The notes under the pieces: model-generated
What the model was told of the DNA's origin: nothing
The model's input: only the letters and a program-made list of their open reading frames with translations
Database searches by the model: none
Program-made: the position numbers and the translations under genes
In this document: piece after piece, positions 50,493-60,117 of the stretch
How the letters are laid out: every line of letters begins with the position of its first letter
Numbering within the stretch: the stretch's first letter is position 1
Assembly (NCBI GenBank): GCA_900539595.1
Contig: UQCQ01000003.1
Location: forward strand, 82,648 to 146,647
Direction: 5' to 3'
Length of the DNA: 64,000 bases
DNA from: an uncultured Mollicutes bacterium
Lineage (GTDB): Bacteria; Bacillota_I; Bacilli_A; RFN20; CAG-826

Positions 50493-52403
50493 ATGAATAA
50501 ATCGAAAAATCTCGTTCTTCTCTTATCCACCCTTTGCCTTTCCGCTTGCTCCTGCGCGGGGCAGCCGCCTTTGACCTCCGAAGATTCCAAAATTTCTTCG
50601 GATGTCCCGGCGGTTGATACCGGCAAATACTTTGTCCAAGACGGGAAAAGCGATTACCAAATCGTGGTTCCTAGCGATGCCGACGCGAACGTCTTATTCG
50701 CTTCTAGCGAGCTCCAATATTTCGTGGAACGCTCCACGGGGGTCACTCTTCCGATTGTAAAAGACGTTACCCTCCCCTCGAAAGACGGCCATTTCTTCTC
50801 TTTGGGTTCTACGACCCTTTGGGAAGATAGTGGCTTAACCTTGGCCAAGGATTTGGGCCAAACTGGGTATTCATTCCAAACAGTGGGAGAATCCCTCTAC
50901 CTGAATTCCCGCCAAGGAAGCGGCATCTATTGTGGCGTCTATGACTTCCTCCAAGAGCAAATCGGTTTGGAGATGTATACCGCGGAGGAAATGGATTATA
51001 AAGAAGTGAGCAGCATCCCCCTCCTTTCCTATCAAAAGGAATTCCATCCTCTCTTCGATATGCGTCAAATCCTTTTGAAGCATATCAGCACGAATTCCTT
51101 GTATGAACGCCGCATGCGCCTCCATCATGATTTGGGATTAGGAAAATGGGCGGCCTTTGCCCATACGACGATCACCAAATTCCTTCCCTATTCCAAATAC
51201 GGGGCCGCGCATCCGGACTGGTATAACGAAGGGGCCACCCAGGTTTGCTATTCCAATCCCGAGGTCGTCGCCGCGATGGCGGAAGAGATGAAAAATGCGA
51301 TTGTGGGGAATCCCCAAGCCACCTATATCCAGATGGGCCATGAAGACAATTTGGATATGTGCTATTGCGCTTCCTGCGTTGCCGAACGCGAAAAATATGG
51401 CGGATACGGGGGACAGGAGCTCGAATTCACCAATAAACTTCAAGAAATCCTCGATCCTTGGCTTCACGCGAATTATCCCGAAAGAAGCATGAAATATGTT
51501 TTCTTTGCCTATCAAACGAGCCAAGAACCCCCTGCGAAATGGAACGATGCGACCTCTTCTTATGTTCCTATTAGCAGCGATTTCCGCATCAACGACAACG
51601 TCATGGTCATGTATTGCCCAATCGACGTGGATTTCTCCAGAAAAATGTCCGATCCGAAAAACGCCGCTCAACATAAACAATTGCAGGGCTGGGGCGACTT
51701 ATTCAAATACGCGGGACATTCGGGAGAAATGTATATCTGGGCCTATTCGATTCAAGCAAAATGCGGTCTTGTTCCGATGAATAACTATGGTGTTTACGAA
51801 GACCATTACAAATTCTATGCGGACATGGGGGCAACCGCGATGCTCGACCAAAGCTTTTATATGTCGGGGGTTCCGGGATTTGAAGCGATGCGCGCCTACA
51901 CCCAAGCCAAGCTCCAATACAGTTTGGACGTGAGTTATGCCGATCTCGAAAAAGACTTCATGAAGCATTATTACGGGGAGGCCGAAGCGAAAATCTACGA
52001 TTATTATCGTGCTCTCCGCGCCTATTTTGCTCACCTCACCGCGACACAAGGAATCGGGGCTTATGTCATGTCCGACCTGTATCTCGACCAATTCTGGCCG
52101 TATGAAGTTTTGGACCGGTTCTTAGAAATGCTATTCGACGCGGAAAAGAGCGTGGAAGGATTGAAGGCGACCGATCCCGATCGTTACGAAACGTTATTAA
52201 AGCGTATCCGCGTGGAGGAAATCTTCCCGTTATACATGCTCTTCCGTTTCTACATGAACGAATTGTCCCAAAAACAAAAAGAGCAGTACTGGAATCTGCT
52301 TAATGATGCTTGCGTGGATTTCGGGGTGGTTTCTTCCATGGAAGGATCCTTCGATATCGCGACGATCTTGCAAACCTGGAGGACCTCCATTTTTGGAGCG
52401 TGA
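50493..52403 (+). CDS. DUF4838 lipoprotein, putative glycan-active enzyme
   Basis: 636 residues. Lipobox LSAC (Cys near residue 19). Residues about 55-160 form the GH20b/GH67-like N-terminal domain (DYQIVVPSDADANVLFASSEL), and residues about 190-480 are the DUF4838 TIM-barrel region (QMGHEDNLDMCYCASC, then YPERSMKYVFFAYQT). DUF4838 proteins occur in polysaccharide loci and are thought to be glycosidases of the GH-like clan; no activity is fixed. Lipid anchoring puts it outside the membrane, upstream of import. AAGGAG precedes the ATG. Confidence 0.82.
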   Translation: MNKSKNLVLLLSTLCLSACSCAGQPPLTSEDSKISSDVPAVDTGKYFVQDGKSDYQIVVPSDADANVLFASSELQYFVERSTGVTLPIVKDVTLPSKDGHFFSLGSTTLWEDSGLTLAKDLGQTGYSFQTVGESLYLNSRQGSGIYCGVYDFLQEQIGLEMYTAEEMDYKEVSSIPLLSYQKEFHPLFDMRQILLKHISTNSLYERRMRLHHDLGLGKWAAFAHTTITKFLPYSKYGAAHPDWYNEGATQVCYSNPEVVAAMAEEMKNAIVGNPQATYIQMGHEDNLDMCYCASCVAEREKYGGYGGQELEFTNKLQEILDPWLHANYPERSMKYVFFAYQTSQEPPAKWNDATSSYVPISSDFRINDNVMVMYCPIDVDFSRKMSDPKNAAQHKQLQGWGDLFKYAGHSGEMYIWAYSIQAKCGLVPMNNYGVYEDHYKFYADMGATAMLDQSFYMSGVPGFEAMRAYTQAKLQYSLDVSYADLEKDFMKHYYGEAEAKIYDYYRALRAYFAHLTATQGIGAYVMSDLYLDQFWPYEVLDRFLEMLFDAEKSVEGLKATDPDRYETLLKRIRVEEIFPLYMLFRFYMNELSQKQKEQYWNLLNDACVDFGVVSSMEGSFDIATILQTWRTSIFGA

Positions 52404-52408
52404 TTTCA

Positions 52409-53785
52409 ATGAAAAAACCAACGATTCTCCTTTTCTCGGCGGCCTTGCTAGCCTTAAGCGCCTGTTCGAACCCTTCTACGCCAAAAGAATCTTCCTCTTC
52501 GGGATCGAATCCTATTCAGGTAGAAGAAACCTTCTCCTTTAAGACGAAGTCGATTTCTCTTCAAGAAGGACAAACCAAAAAAATCGAATTCACGGCTTCT
52601 TCGAAAGCAAGCTTTGTTTCGTCGAATCCTTCCGTTGCCGAAATGGATTCTTCTGGGTTATTGATTGCGAAAGCTTCAGGCCAAGCGACGATCACTGGCA
52701 AAGTCGGCTCGAAAGTCGATACCTTGGAAGTGACCGTCACCGAAGAATCCTCCGCCATTTTGGATATCGTTCTTCCTTCCTATCAAGTATTAACCCTCGA
52801 AAGCGGGAAGAACACCATTCAATTAGAACCAAAACTCTACTCGGGAGAAGCGGAAAAACCAGCGACCTTCTCCTATTCTAGCGGTAACGAAGAAGTGGCC
52901 AAAGTCGATGAAAAAGGCAAGGTCACCGCCTTAAAAGAAGGAAAGACGGAAATTGAGATTTCCGCAGAAGGCGTGACTACCCACGTCAGTGTGGATATCT
53001 ATACCCGTTACCTTAAAACCGCGAATGACTGGATCCAAATGGTTTCTACCCATAATGACCGGACTTCTCGTTACGCTTTAAACGGGGACATCGATTTTGC
53101 TGGAATCGAATACACGGGTATCGCCGATTCCTCCATGACTGGCTTCAATGAGGCTTTCCGTTCCGAAATCAACGGCTTTGGCCATTCGGTTTCTAACATT
53201 ACTTTCTCCAAAAAAGTGTGCAACCAATCTTTGTTCGGCGTCATGCAGGGAGCCGTTGTTCGTAACCTTTGTTTTGATAACGTGACCTTCACCCAAGAGG
53301 AAGAGGGGAATCGCTTATCGGGGCTTGGCTACCCCCTTACGGACAATGCTCCAGAAATCCCCGATGAATTAAGGCGTTCCAATCGTTTCGAAAACCTTTA
53401 TTTGGATTTGACTTTCCCTGTGGCAGACTTAGACAAAGCCGGGTTATTTAGCAACGGATACGTCTATAACGCCTCCAACATCTTCCTCAACATGAAGAAT
53501 GTAGATGGATCGGATTTCAACACCCAAAAGTGCGCCGCGGTCAACGGCAACCAATATTTCTGGTGGGGAAATGGTACCTTGTCCAATAGTGTTATCTGTT
53601 CCACGAATACGTTGGGGGTCACCCAAGGAAATGCCGGGGATGTTTACGGTACCCTTCAGATGAATAAGGTGGACCTTGTTTCCAATGAAATGGATGCCAT
53701 GGTATCCGCTTATTCTTGCCTCAGCCCTGAGGTTTGGGACCTTCACGGTAAAGATGTCCCGACATTAAAGAACACCATTCATTAA
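52409..53785 (+). CDS. Lipoprotein with two Big_2 domains and a GLUG-like region
   Basis: 458 residues. Lipobox LSAC (Cys near residue 19). Two Big_2 immunoglobulin-like modules (about 40-115, VSSNPSVAEMDSSGLLIA; about 120-205, YSSGNEEVAKVDEKGKVTAL) are followed by a beta-helix-like region (YALNGDIDFAGIEYTGI, SEINGFGHSVSNITF, LFGVMQGAVVRNLCFDN). That plan matches surface-bound glycan or cell-wall adhesins. ATG 52409 has GGAGCG before it; 33 codons upstream in frame overlap the DUF4838 gene and are rejected. Confidence 0.78.
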   Translation: MKKPTILLFSAALLALSACSNPSTPKESSSSGSNPIQVEETFSFKTKSISLQEGQTKKIEFTASSKASFVSSNPSVAEMDSSGLLIAKASGQATITGKVGSKVDTLEVTVTEESSAILDIVLPSYQVLTLESGKNTIQLEPKLYSGEAEKPATFSYSSGNEEVAKVDEKGKVTALKEGKTEIEISAEGVTTHVSVDIYTRYLKTANDWIQMVSTHNDRTSRYALNGDIDFAGIEYTGIADSSMTGFNEAFRSEINGFGHSVSNITFSKKVCNQSLFGVMQGAVVRNLCFDNVTFTQEEEGNRLSGLGYPLTDNAPEIPDELRRSNRFENLYLDLTFPVADLDKAGLFSNGYVYNASNIFLNMKNVDGSDFNTQKCAAVNGNQYFWWGNGTLSNSVICSTNTLGVTQGNAGDVYGTLQMNKVDLVSNEMDAMVSAYSCLSPEVWDLHGKDVPTLKNTIH

Positions 53786-53794
53786 GGAGCGGTT

Positions 53795-56113
53795 ATGAAG
53801 AAAAGTGTTTTAGTCCTCTCGCTTAGTAGCATCTTGCTACTTGCTTCCTGCGGGGAGAATAAAGTCCCCGCGACCTTCCTCGTTTCTTTTTCTAGCGGAG
53901 AAGGATACACGATTAACGGGGAAAAGGAGACCAAAGAAGGAGATGCCTATTCCTTTCGCGTCTCCTTTAACGAAGGCTATGAAGCCGGCTCTTCTTACGC
54001 GGTCAAGGCGAATGGAGAAGAAGTAAAAAGGAACGGGGACGTCTATACCGTTCCCTCCGTGAAAGAAGACTTGCTCATTACCGTAGAAGGCGTCAGCAAA
54101 ATCGTTTTTTCGGTGGATTTTACCAAAACGGATTTTGTGACTTTTGAGGGAGCGAGTTCTGTTCCTTACGGCGAAGATTATTCCTTTTCCTGCAAGGTAG
54201 AAGAAGGGTATTCCTATACTTCAATTTCCATTAAAGAAAACGGACAGGATAAATCCTTGGAAGAAAAAGACGGTTTATTTAACGTCAAAAACATCAAAGG
54301 GAATCTCGTTATTTCTGCAGAGGGGATTGCTAAAAGCGCGGTAAAAATCAATAAAGACTTCGCCGCGGAGCATTTCTTGTTCCAAGGGGATGAAGCAGTT
54401 TCGTACGGCGAAGATTATTCCTTCACCCTTTCTTTTGCCCCTGGATATAAGAAAGGCAAGGATTTTCTCTTCTTGCTCAATGATGAGATCACCGAATTCC
54501 AAGAGGGGAAAACTTATACGGTGAAAAACGTCACCCGTCCCGTCCATATCGAATTATCGGGAGAAGAAGTCGTCGTCAGCTCGGTGGAATTCGTCTGCGA
54601 TATTCCAGGAGCCATAAAAAACAAAAAAGATTCTCTTCCCTATTTTGTGGAGAATTTCTCGTTCTCGTTAATGATGGATGACCACTATACCGATTGCGAA
54701 AAGAACCTCGCGGTTTATTCTCTGGTCGATGAAATCAAAACCCCGTTAACGCGGGCAGAAGATGGAACGTATAGCCTCCCTAACCCCAAGAAGGATTTCA
54801 AAATCCTCGTCGAAGGGGCTTCTATCAATATGCGGACCGTTTCGTTCTACCGCGATGAAACCAAAGTCTATGAGGTTAGCGTCCCGATGGGAACGGCCTT
54901 GCCTCAAGAAGAACTGGATAAAGCCAAAGTGGCCTTCTCTGCTTCCTTGGAAGAAGGAGAGCGTTTCGCCGAATGGGATAAAGCTTTGACTTCGATTGAA
55001 ACGAATATCGATGTTCATGGCATTTCGGAAAAGCGCATCGCCAGCGAAGAAGAACTCAAGGCCATGAAGTCGGATGGACGTTATTACTTGGCGAGTGACA
55101 TCCAAATCGCCAAATCGACGTCTGCCTATTGCATGAATCTAGAATCCTTCTCCGGTGTTTTAAATGGAGATGGCCATCGGATTTACGCGAAATGGGGTCT
55201 TCGTGATAGCGAAACGCAAGGATACCGTGGCGTTTTATTCTCTCACTTGAGTGGAACGGTGAAAAACCTCGAGCTCGAATATACCACCTCCTTTGGCAAT
55301 CAATCCATTTCGGGGATTGCTGGAACCATGGATGGTGGTCTAATCGAAAATGTTACGGTGAGGACTCATCAAGGATGCTTTGCCTATGGAACTTCCGCCC
55401 CCTTGGTGAGTACGATCAACGGAGGAACGATTCGAAACAGTGATGTCTATTTCGTTTCCGAAACCTTCGATTCGACAAAAGAGGACTATGCCCCCGTAGC
55501 AGCCATCGTCGGCAATCTTGCAGGCGGAACGGTAGAAAATATCACCGTTCATTTGCCTGCTCCCGTCGATGCGAGCAAATTGAACCTCGCCCGTTATGGT
55601 GGGGAGAAACTCGTTAACTGCAAGGTGGTTAAAGACGAGAGAAAACTCGCTGATTCCGCTTTGAAGAGCCCTGTGGCTACTGAAGAGACTTACTTGGGCA
55701 TGCCCGTTACCAAGATGGAGGTAAGCAACGGCACCGGAGGGGCCATGTTTGTGGACCTAACCACCAAACAAGAAGGAGTGAGTTCTCGGTCTTTCTTCTG
55801 CCGCGTGGAAAATTATGTCCGTGATGGGGTGCATAATGAAAACACGATGGCGATTAGTTCGGACAGCACTTTCTGTTTGCCTTCCATGGCGGATAGAACC
55901 TTCTGGACGTATATCGAAGTTCGTCATTTAGATTCGGGCGTATATATCTGCGTTTGCCCCTTTGTTAATAAAACAAATGCTTATCGACCCACGGATTTAT
56001 CCTGGATGCCTGCGACCTCTGCTTATTTTGAGAAGATGGAATTTGGCGGTCTATGGACTTGGAGTGCCGAAAGTAAGGCGACGGTCTATTCGACTCCGAT
56101 CTACTGCCATTAA
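53795..56113 (+). CDS. Lipoprotein with tandem InlB_B-like repeats and beta-helix C-terminal half
   Basis: 772 residues. Lipobox LASC (Cys near residue 19). Four tandem modules of about 75 residues follow (about 28-105, 107-180, 182-262, 265-345), each with YGEDYSF or a variant and ending VKNIKGNLVISAEG or a variant. The C-terminal 360 residues repeat the beta-helix half of the protein at 42072 almost segment by segment (LKAMKSDGRYYLASDI, FSGVLNGDGHRIYAK, VHLPAPVDASKLNLAR). AAGGAG precedes the ATG. Confidence 0.78.
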   Translation: MKKSVLVLSLSSILLLASCGENKVPATFLVSFSSGEGYTINGEKETKEGDAYSFRVSFNEGYEAGSSYAVKANGEEVKRNGDVYTVPSVKEDLLITVEGVSKIVFSVDFTKTDFVTFEGASSVPYGEDYSFSCKVEEGYSYTSISIKENGQDKSLEEKDGLFNVKNIKGNLVISAEGIAKSAVKINKDFAAEHFLFQGDEAVSYGEDYSFTLSFAPGYKKGKDFLFLLNDEITEFQEGKTYTVKNVTRPVHIELSGEEVVVSSVEFVCDIPGAIKNKKDSLPYFVENFSFSLMMDDHYTDCEKNLAVYSLVDEIKTPLTRAEDGTYSLPNPKKDFKILVEGASINMRTVSFYRDETKVYEVSVPMGTALPQEELDKAKVAFSASLEEGERFAEWDKALTSIETNIDVHGISEKRIASEEELKAMKSDGRYYLASDIQIAKSTSAYCMNLESFSGVLNGDGHRIYAKWGLRDSETQGYRGVLFSHLSGTVKNLELEYTTSFGNQSISGIAGTMDGGLIENVTVRTHQGCFAYGTSAPLVSTINGGTIRNSDVYFVSETFDSTKEDYAPVAAIVGNLAGGTVENITVHLPAPVDASKLNLARYGGEKLVNCKVVKDERKLADSALKSPVATEETYLGMPVTKMEVSNGTGGAMFVDLTTKQEGVSSRSFFCRVENYVRDGVHNENTMAISSDSTFCLPSMADRTFWTYIEVRHLDSGVYICVCPFVNKTNAYRPTDLSWMPATSAYFEKMEFGGLWTWSAESKATVYSTPIYCH

Positions 56114-56126
56114 GCAAAATAAAAAG

Positions 56127-56169
56127 CGACTCCTCCCGGTTTAGAAGTTAACCAAGTCGGGAGGAGTCG
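56127..56169. other. Strong hairpin oriented as a terminator for the - strand
   Basis: CGACTCCTCCCG / CGGGAGGAGTCG perfect 12-bp stem with an inner GGTT/AACC pairing. On the + strand it is followed by AAAAAG rather than T. Read on the - strand it ends in GCTTTTTATTTTGC, a normal terminator, although no - strand gene lies nearby. On the + strand it may protect the 3' end of the mRNA. Confidence 0.65.
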
Positions 56170-56300
56170 AAAAAGAAGAAGAAAACGAAGCCCCAACGTC
56201 CCTTGCCGGTGCTATAAAACCATTAAAACGAATTTTTATCAAATTCTAAAAAACTTTCGACAAATACAGGGCAAATAACAAAATTGTTCTAAAAGTTAAA

Positions 56301-56317
56301 TTTGTAAATGTTACAAA
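56301..56317. promoter_or_regulatory. Palindromic operator candidate before the ABC importer
   Basis: TTTGTAAATGTTACAAA: perfect 7-bp arms with a 3-bp spacer, 116 bases before the binding-protein start. Its right half TGTTACAAAA recurs at 61444 between the fucosidase gene and the next gene. An 8-bp inverted pair TTGTATCG/CGATACAA also flanks 56318-56372. The rest of 56114-56432 shows only the hairpin at 56127. Confidence 0.5.
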
Positions 56318-56432
56318 ATTGTATCGGGTGGCAACAAGAACGTCTTTGATGAAGTGCCCCCGTGACGATACAATGAAAGAAACCAAGAATATCGATTGTT
56401 TTTCGTGGGTTCCACGAAGGAAAGGAAATCCG

Positions 56433-58172
56433 ATGTCCCATAAAATGAAAGCGCTTCCGTTTCTCCTCTGTGCCGCAACCTCGCTAATTGCATTAGGATC
56501 TTGCTTTAATCGCGAAGAGGATGGCGACCAAAGCCTGGATGCGACCAAGACGACTTTAGGAGTGAAATACTATAACGGCGGTCTCCGTCGCGAATGGATC
56601 GATAAAGTCTGCGATGCTTTTGAAAAAGATTTTGCCGACTATTCCTTTGAGCCAGGAAAAAAAGGCATCCAAATCCAAAAAGATTTTGAAAAACAAATCA
56701 TCCAAGTGGATGCGATTACGGCTTCGCCCTACCAAGTCTTCGTGATGGAAAACGTCGATTATTTCCAATTTGCCGCGAAAAACGTCATGTTGGATGTGAC
56801 GGACGTTGTCACCAATCCCGCGCCGATTAATGCGACGGAAAAAGAGAACAAGTCCATTGAGAATAAATTTTATGATGCTTCGAAAAATTTCTATGGTCTT
56901 GGCGAAGGCGGAGGCAAGAAATATTATGCCATCCCCTTCTACGACAGTTCTTGCGGCATCAATTACAACGTCGATCTCTTTGAGGATAAAGGATTCTATT
57001 TCGCAGAAGGTAAAACCGCGGAAGGGTTCAGCGAAGCCGACCTTGGTTCCTACGAGAAAGTAAGCGAACTCTTTGTTCAAGACGCCTCGGAAAAACGCTC
57101 CTTGGGCCCGGATGGAAAAACCGGTGTCATCGATGGAGTCGATTATTCTTGGGACGATGGACTTCCTGCAACCTACGCGGATTTCCACGCCTTATTGACT
57201 TATATGTCCAGCGAATCGGTGACTCCGATTGCCTGGAACGGCTTTGAAAAAGGATATTTGGTTTCCTTGGCCTTGAATCTTTGGAATTCTTCTATTGGCT
57301 ACGAAGAAGCCCGGAATGCTTTGACGTTTTCTGGCACCTCCACCCGACTGCTAGATTTGGATTCTTCCTATCGTCCCAAAATGGACCAAGGGGAATACGT
57401 TTATGCCCCCGATTTGTCCGTTAATGGGGATAACGTCTATAAAGTCCATCAACAGAAGGGCTTATTGGATGCCTGCAATTTCGCCAAGATGATCATGAGC
57501 AACCGCGACTATTACCTCGCAGAAGGTATGAAGCCGTCCTTCATGCACACGACGGCCCAAAACTATTTCATCAACGGAACCGATGACCCCACTTTGGTTA
57601 GCAAGCCTATCGGCATGTTAGTGGAAGGGGCGTGGTGGAATTCAGAAGCCACTCCGTCCTATCAAGGCAATGACAAGAAGACCAAACGCTTTGGTATCCT
57701 TCCTTTGCCCCACGCGACTTCTGCTCAAATCGGGGAGGATAATTTAACCCTTTCCGACCGCGATTCCTCCATGTTTATCAACGCGGCTTGCCCTAAGAAC
57801 CTCCAAGAAGCGGCGAAGACCTTCCTTGGCTATCTCAATTCCGACCGCATGATCAACATCTTCTCCGAATATACGGATATGGTTCGTTTCCTCAAAGCCG
57901 ACCTCGCCGAAGAAACCTTAAGCAACATGAGCTATTTTGGGAATCGCGTCTATCAATATTATAGCGCCCCCAACACCAAGCATTTGGATTGGCGTCCCCA
58001 AACGGAAGCCGCTTCGAGAAAAGCCGGAGCTTTAAGCTACCGCAAATGGGGTTTCTCCATCGACGCTTCTAACGACAATCCCTTCGTCTATTTCTCCAAT
58101 AATCCCGAGGATTCTGGGACGGATCTCTTTGCCAAAATCAATAAATATTACGTGACTTCTTGGGGCAAATAA
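56433..58172 (+). CDS. ABC sugar transporter substrate-binding lipoprotein
   Basis: 579 residues. Lipobox LGSC (Cys near residue 24). The pattern of extracellular family 1 binding proteins is visible: YYNGGLRREWIDKVCDAFEKDF, YAIPFYDSSCGINYNVDLFEDKGF, GMLVEGAWWNSEA and a C-terminal TEAASRKAG region. The size fits oligosaccharide-binding members. AAGGAAAGGA precedes ATG 56433. Two permease genes follow directly; no ATPase gene is in the window, so a shared MsmK-type ATPase elsewhere is expected. Confidence 0.88.
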   Translation: MSHKMKALPFLLCAATSLIALGSCFNREEDGDQSLDATKTTLGVKYYNGGLRREWIDKVCDAFEKDFADYSFEPGKKGIQIQKDFEKQIIQVDAITASPYQVFVMENVDYFQFAAKNVMLDVTDVVTNPAPINATEKENKSIENKFYDASKNFYGLGEGGGKKYYAIPFYDSSCGINYNVDLFEDKGFYFAEGKTAEGFSEADLGSYEKVSELFVQDASEKRSLGPDGKTGVIDGVDYSWDDGLPATYADFHALLTYMSSESVTPIAWNGFEKGYLVSLALNLWNSSIGYEEARNALTFSGTSTRLLDLDSSYRPKMDQGEYVYAPDLSVNGDNVYKVHQQKGLLDACNFAKMIMSNRDYYLAEGMKPSFMHTTAQNYFINGTDDPTLVSKPIGMLVEGAWWNSEATPSYQGNDKKTKRFGILPLPHATSAQIGEDNLTLSDRDSSMFINAACPKNLQEAAKTFLGYLNSDRMINIFSEYTDMVRFLKADLAEETLSNMSYFGNRVYQYYSAPNTKHLDWRPQTEAASRKAGALSYRKWGFSIDASNDNPFVYFSNNPEDSGTDLFAKINKYYVTSWGK

Positions 58173-58194
58173 GACCCTTTAGAAAAGGACGGAT

Positions 58195-59148
58195 ATGGTA
58201 GCGAAAGCGAAAAAGAAAGGACAAGTCGGTTGGTTCAACCGGGAGGGGAAACTCTTTTATGGGCTGATGATTGCCCTCCCGATCCTCCAATTTGTGATTT
58301 TCTATATCGTTGTGAATTTCAATTCCGTCCTTTTGGCGTTCCAAAGCTATTCCAATTTTGGAGGCAAGGAAGTCCGTTCTTGGGTAGGGTTTGCTAATTT
58401 CGCTGAAATCTGGGACGTTTTGGTGAATGACCCGGGCCACACGATCCAAGTTTGCATCCGCAACACGATGCTATTCTTCCTCGTGGATATTTTGATTATC
58501 ATGCCCCTGTCTCTTCTCTTTGGCTATTACATCCATAAGAAGGCTTTGTTTGCAGGGTTCTTCAAAGTCGTTCTCTTTTTGCCTTCCATCGTTTGTTCCA
58601 TGGTCTTCGTCATCTTCTTCAATTATTTTGTCGACGATGAACTAGTCCGGATATTGCAAATCCTGACTAAAGACGACTTATTGGTGACGATTTTAGGTGG
58701 GGATGCCCCCAAAGCTTTATTGACCTTGATTGTTTTCTACGTTTGGATTGGCTTTTCCGGATCCATTCTTCTTTATCTCAATGCGATGTCCAACGTCTCT
58801 CCTGCTGTTATTGAAGCGGCGAAAGTCGATGGGGCGAGCGAATTCCGAATCTTTTGGAACATCATGATCCCCGGATGCTGGAAGACGTTAGTCTCCCTCT
58901 TCATTATTTCTTTAGCGGCAACCGCGAGCAGCCAAGCTTATTTATTCTCCTTCTACGCGGGCAATGCACCGGCTCAGATGCAGACGCTAGGCTACTATCA
59001 ATTCATGCTTATCATTCGAACTGGGCAAGAAAACCCAGTCTCCTATCCGATTGCCTCCGCCTATGGGGTCATCTTGACTCTTATCGTCGCCCCCTTAACG
59101 TTTGGGGCCCGTTATTTGCTCAATCGCTTTGGGCCGAGGGAGGACTAG
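58195..59148 (+). CDS. ABC sugar transporter permease (MalF/UgpA-like)
   Basis: 317 residues, six membrane helices (about 25-47, 90-115, 125-147, 175-195, 220-245, 280-300). The EAA loop that docks on the ATPase reads EAAKVDGASEFRIFWNIMIP (about 204-223). It begins 22 bases after the binding-protein stop with AAAAGGA, and the second permease gene follows four bases after its stop. Confidence 0.92.
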   Translation: MVAKAKKKGQVGWFNREGKLFYGLMIALPILQFVIFYIVVNFNSVLLAFQSYSNFGGKEVRSWVGFANFAEIWDVLVNDPGHTIQVCIRNTMLFFLVDILIIMPLSLLFGYYIHKKALFAGFFKVVLFLPSIVCSMVFVIFFNYFVDDELVRILQILTKDDLLVTILGGDAPKALLTLIVFYVWIGFSGSILLYLNAMSNVSPAVIEAAKVDGASEFRIFWNIMIPGCWKTLVSLFIISLAATASSQAYLFSFYAGNAPAQMQTLGYYQFMLIIRTGQENPVSYPIASAYGVILTLIVAPLTFGARYLLNRFGPRED

Positions 59149-59151
59149 AAG

Positions 59152-60057
59152 ATGAAACAATCAAACAATCATCTCGCCCGTCGCCACAAAATCCATTTCA
59201 ATGCCTTCGACGTGAGTGTTTTCATCATCCTCTCCCTTTATTCGATTGGATTGCTATTGCTTATTGCCTGGGCTTTGTTCTCGTCTTTTAAAACCGCGGA
59301 TTCCTATTTAAGAAACCCCACGGTATTCCTGGGGAAGAACGCGTTTACCTTTGATAATTACCTCTACGTCTTCACCAAAATGCGCGTCCGCGTCTCCCGT
59401 GGAGGTAGCCCCCATTACGTTTATTTCGAGCAGATGCTCCTCTATTCTTTACTTTATGCCGGGGGCTGTGCGCTTATCCAAACTGCGGTGACGGCGACCG
59501 TTGCTTATTTAACAAGCAAATACCCCTGTCTTCTATCCAAAATCGTTCATTATTCGGTCATCGTCACGATGGTTCTCCCCATTGTTGGCAACATGTCCTC
59601 CATGATTCAAATCCTTCGTGCCTTGCATATTTATGACACGATGATTGGGATGTACATCATGAAATTTGGCTACGCGAACATCTATTATTTGATTTTCTAC
59701 GCGGCTTTTTCCCGAATCCCCAAGGATTATACCGAATATGCGTTGGTGGAAGGGGCGAGCCATTTTAGAATCTTCACCCGCGTCATGATGCCGATTGTGA
59801 TGCCCTTATTCGGGACGGTGGCCTTATTATTCTTTATCTCCTATTGGAACGATTACCAGGTCCCCTATGTTTATTTGCCAGGTTCTCCCACCGCAGCTTT
59901 AGGCCTCTATGCGATTTTAAACGTCAACACGGAAATCAATGAAGCGCCGTTTAAGATCGCTGCGGGTGTATTGCTCTTTATCCCTCTGCTCATCGTGTTC
60001 TTGATCTTCCGCAACAAAATCATGTCCAACATGGATGAAGGCGGAATTAAGGGTTAA
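59152..60057 (+). CDS. ABC sugar transporter permease (MalG/UgpE-like)
   Basis: 301 residues, six membrane helices, EAA loop EYALVEGASHFRIFTRVMMP (about 198-217), where the leading Glu-Ala-Ala is EYA. Pairs with the preceding permease. It is the last gene of the importer operon; a strong terminator follows. Confidence 0.92.
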   Translation: MKQSNNHLARRHKIHFNAFDVSVFIILSLYSIGLLLLIAWALFSSFKTADSYLRNPTVFLGKNAFTFDNYLYVFTKMRVRVSRGGSPHYVYFEQMLLYSLLYAGGCALIQTAVTATVAYLTSKYPCLLSKIVHYSVIVTMVLPIVGNMSSMIQILRALHIYDTMIGMYIMKFGYANIYYLIFYAAFSRIPKDYTEYALVEGASHFRIFTRVMMPIVMPLFGTVALLFFISYWNDYQVPYVYLPGSPTAALGLYAILNVNTEINEAPFKIAAGVLLFIPLLIVFLIFRNKIMSNMDEGGIKG

Positions 60058-60076
60058 CCGGATTTATTGCAAAAGA

Positions 60077-60109
60077 AAAGGTCGCAGGTTTATTCGCCGC
60101 GACCTTTTT
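60077..60109. terminator. Two-way terminator between importer operon and fucosidase gene
   Basis: AAAGGTCGC / GCGACCTTT stem with a 13-base loop, T-run on the + strand and A-run before the stem that serves the - strand. Confidence 0.85.
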
Positions 60110-60117
60110 GATTGGCT

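Noticed and set aside
56556..57188. 210-codon open frame on the - strand inside the binding-protein gene
   Set aside because: Antisense shadow of a well-supported sugar-binding lipoprotein. Phe/Ile-rich composition, no ribosome binding site.
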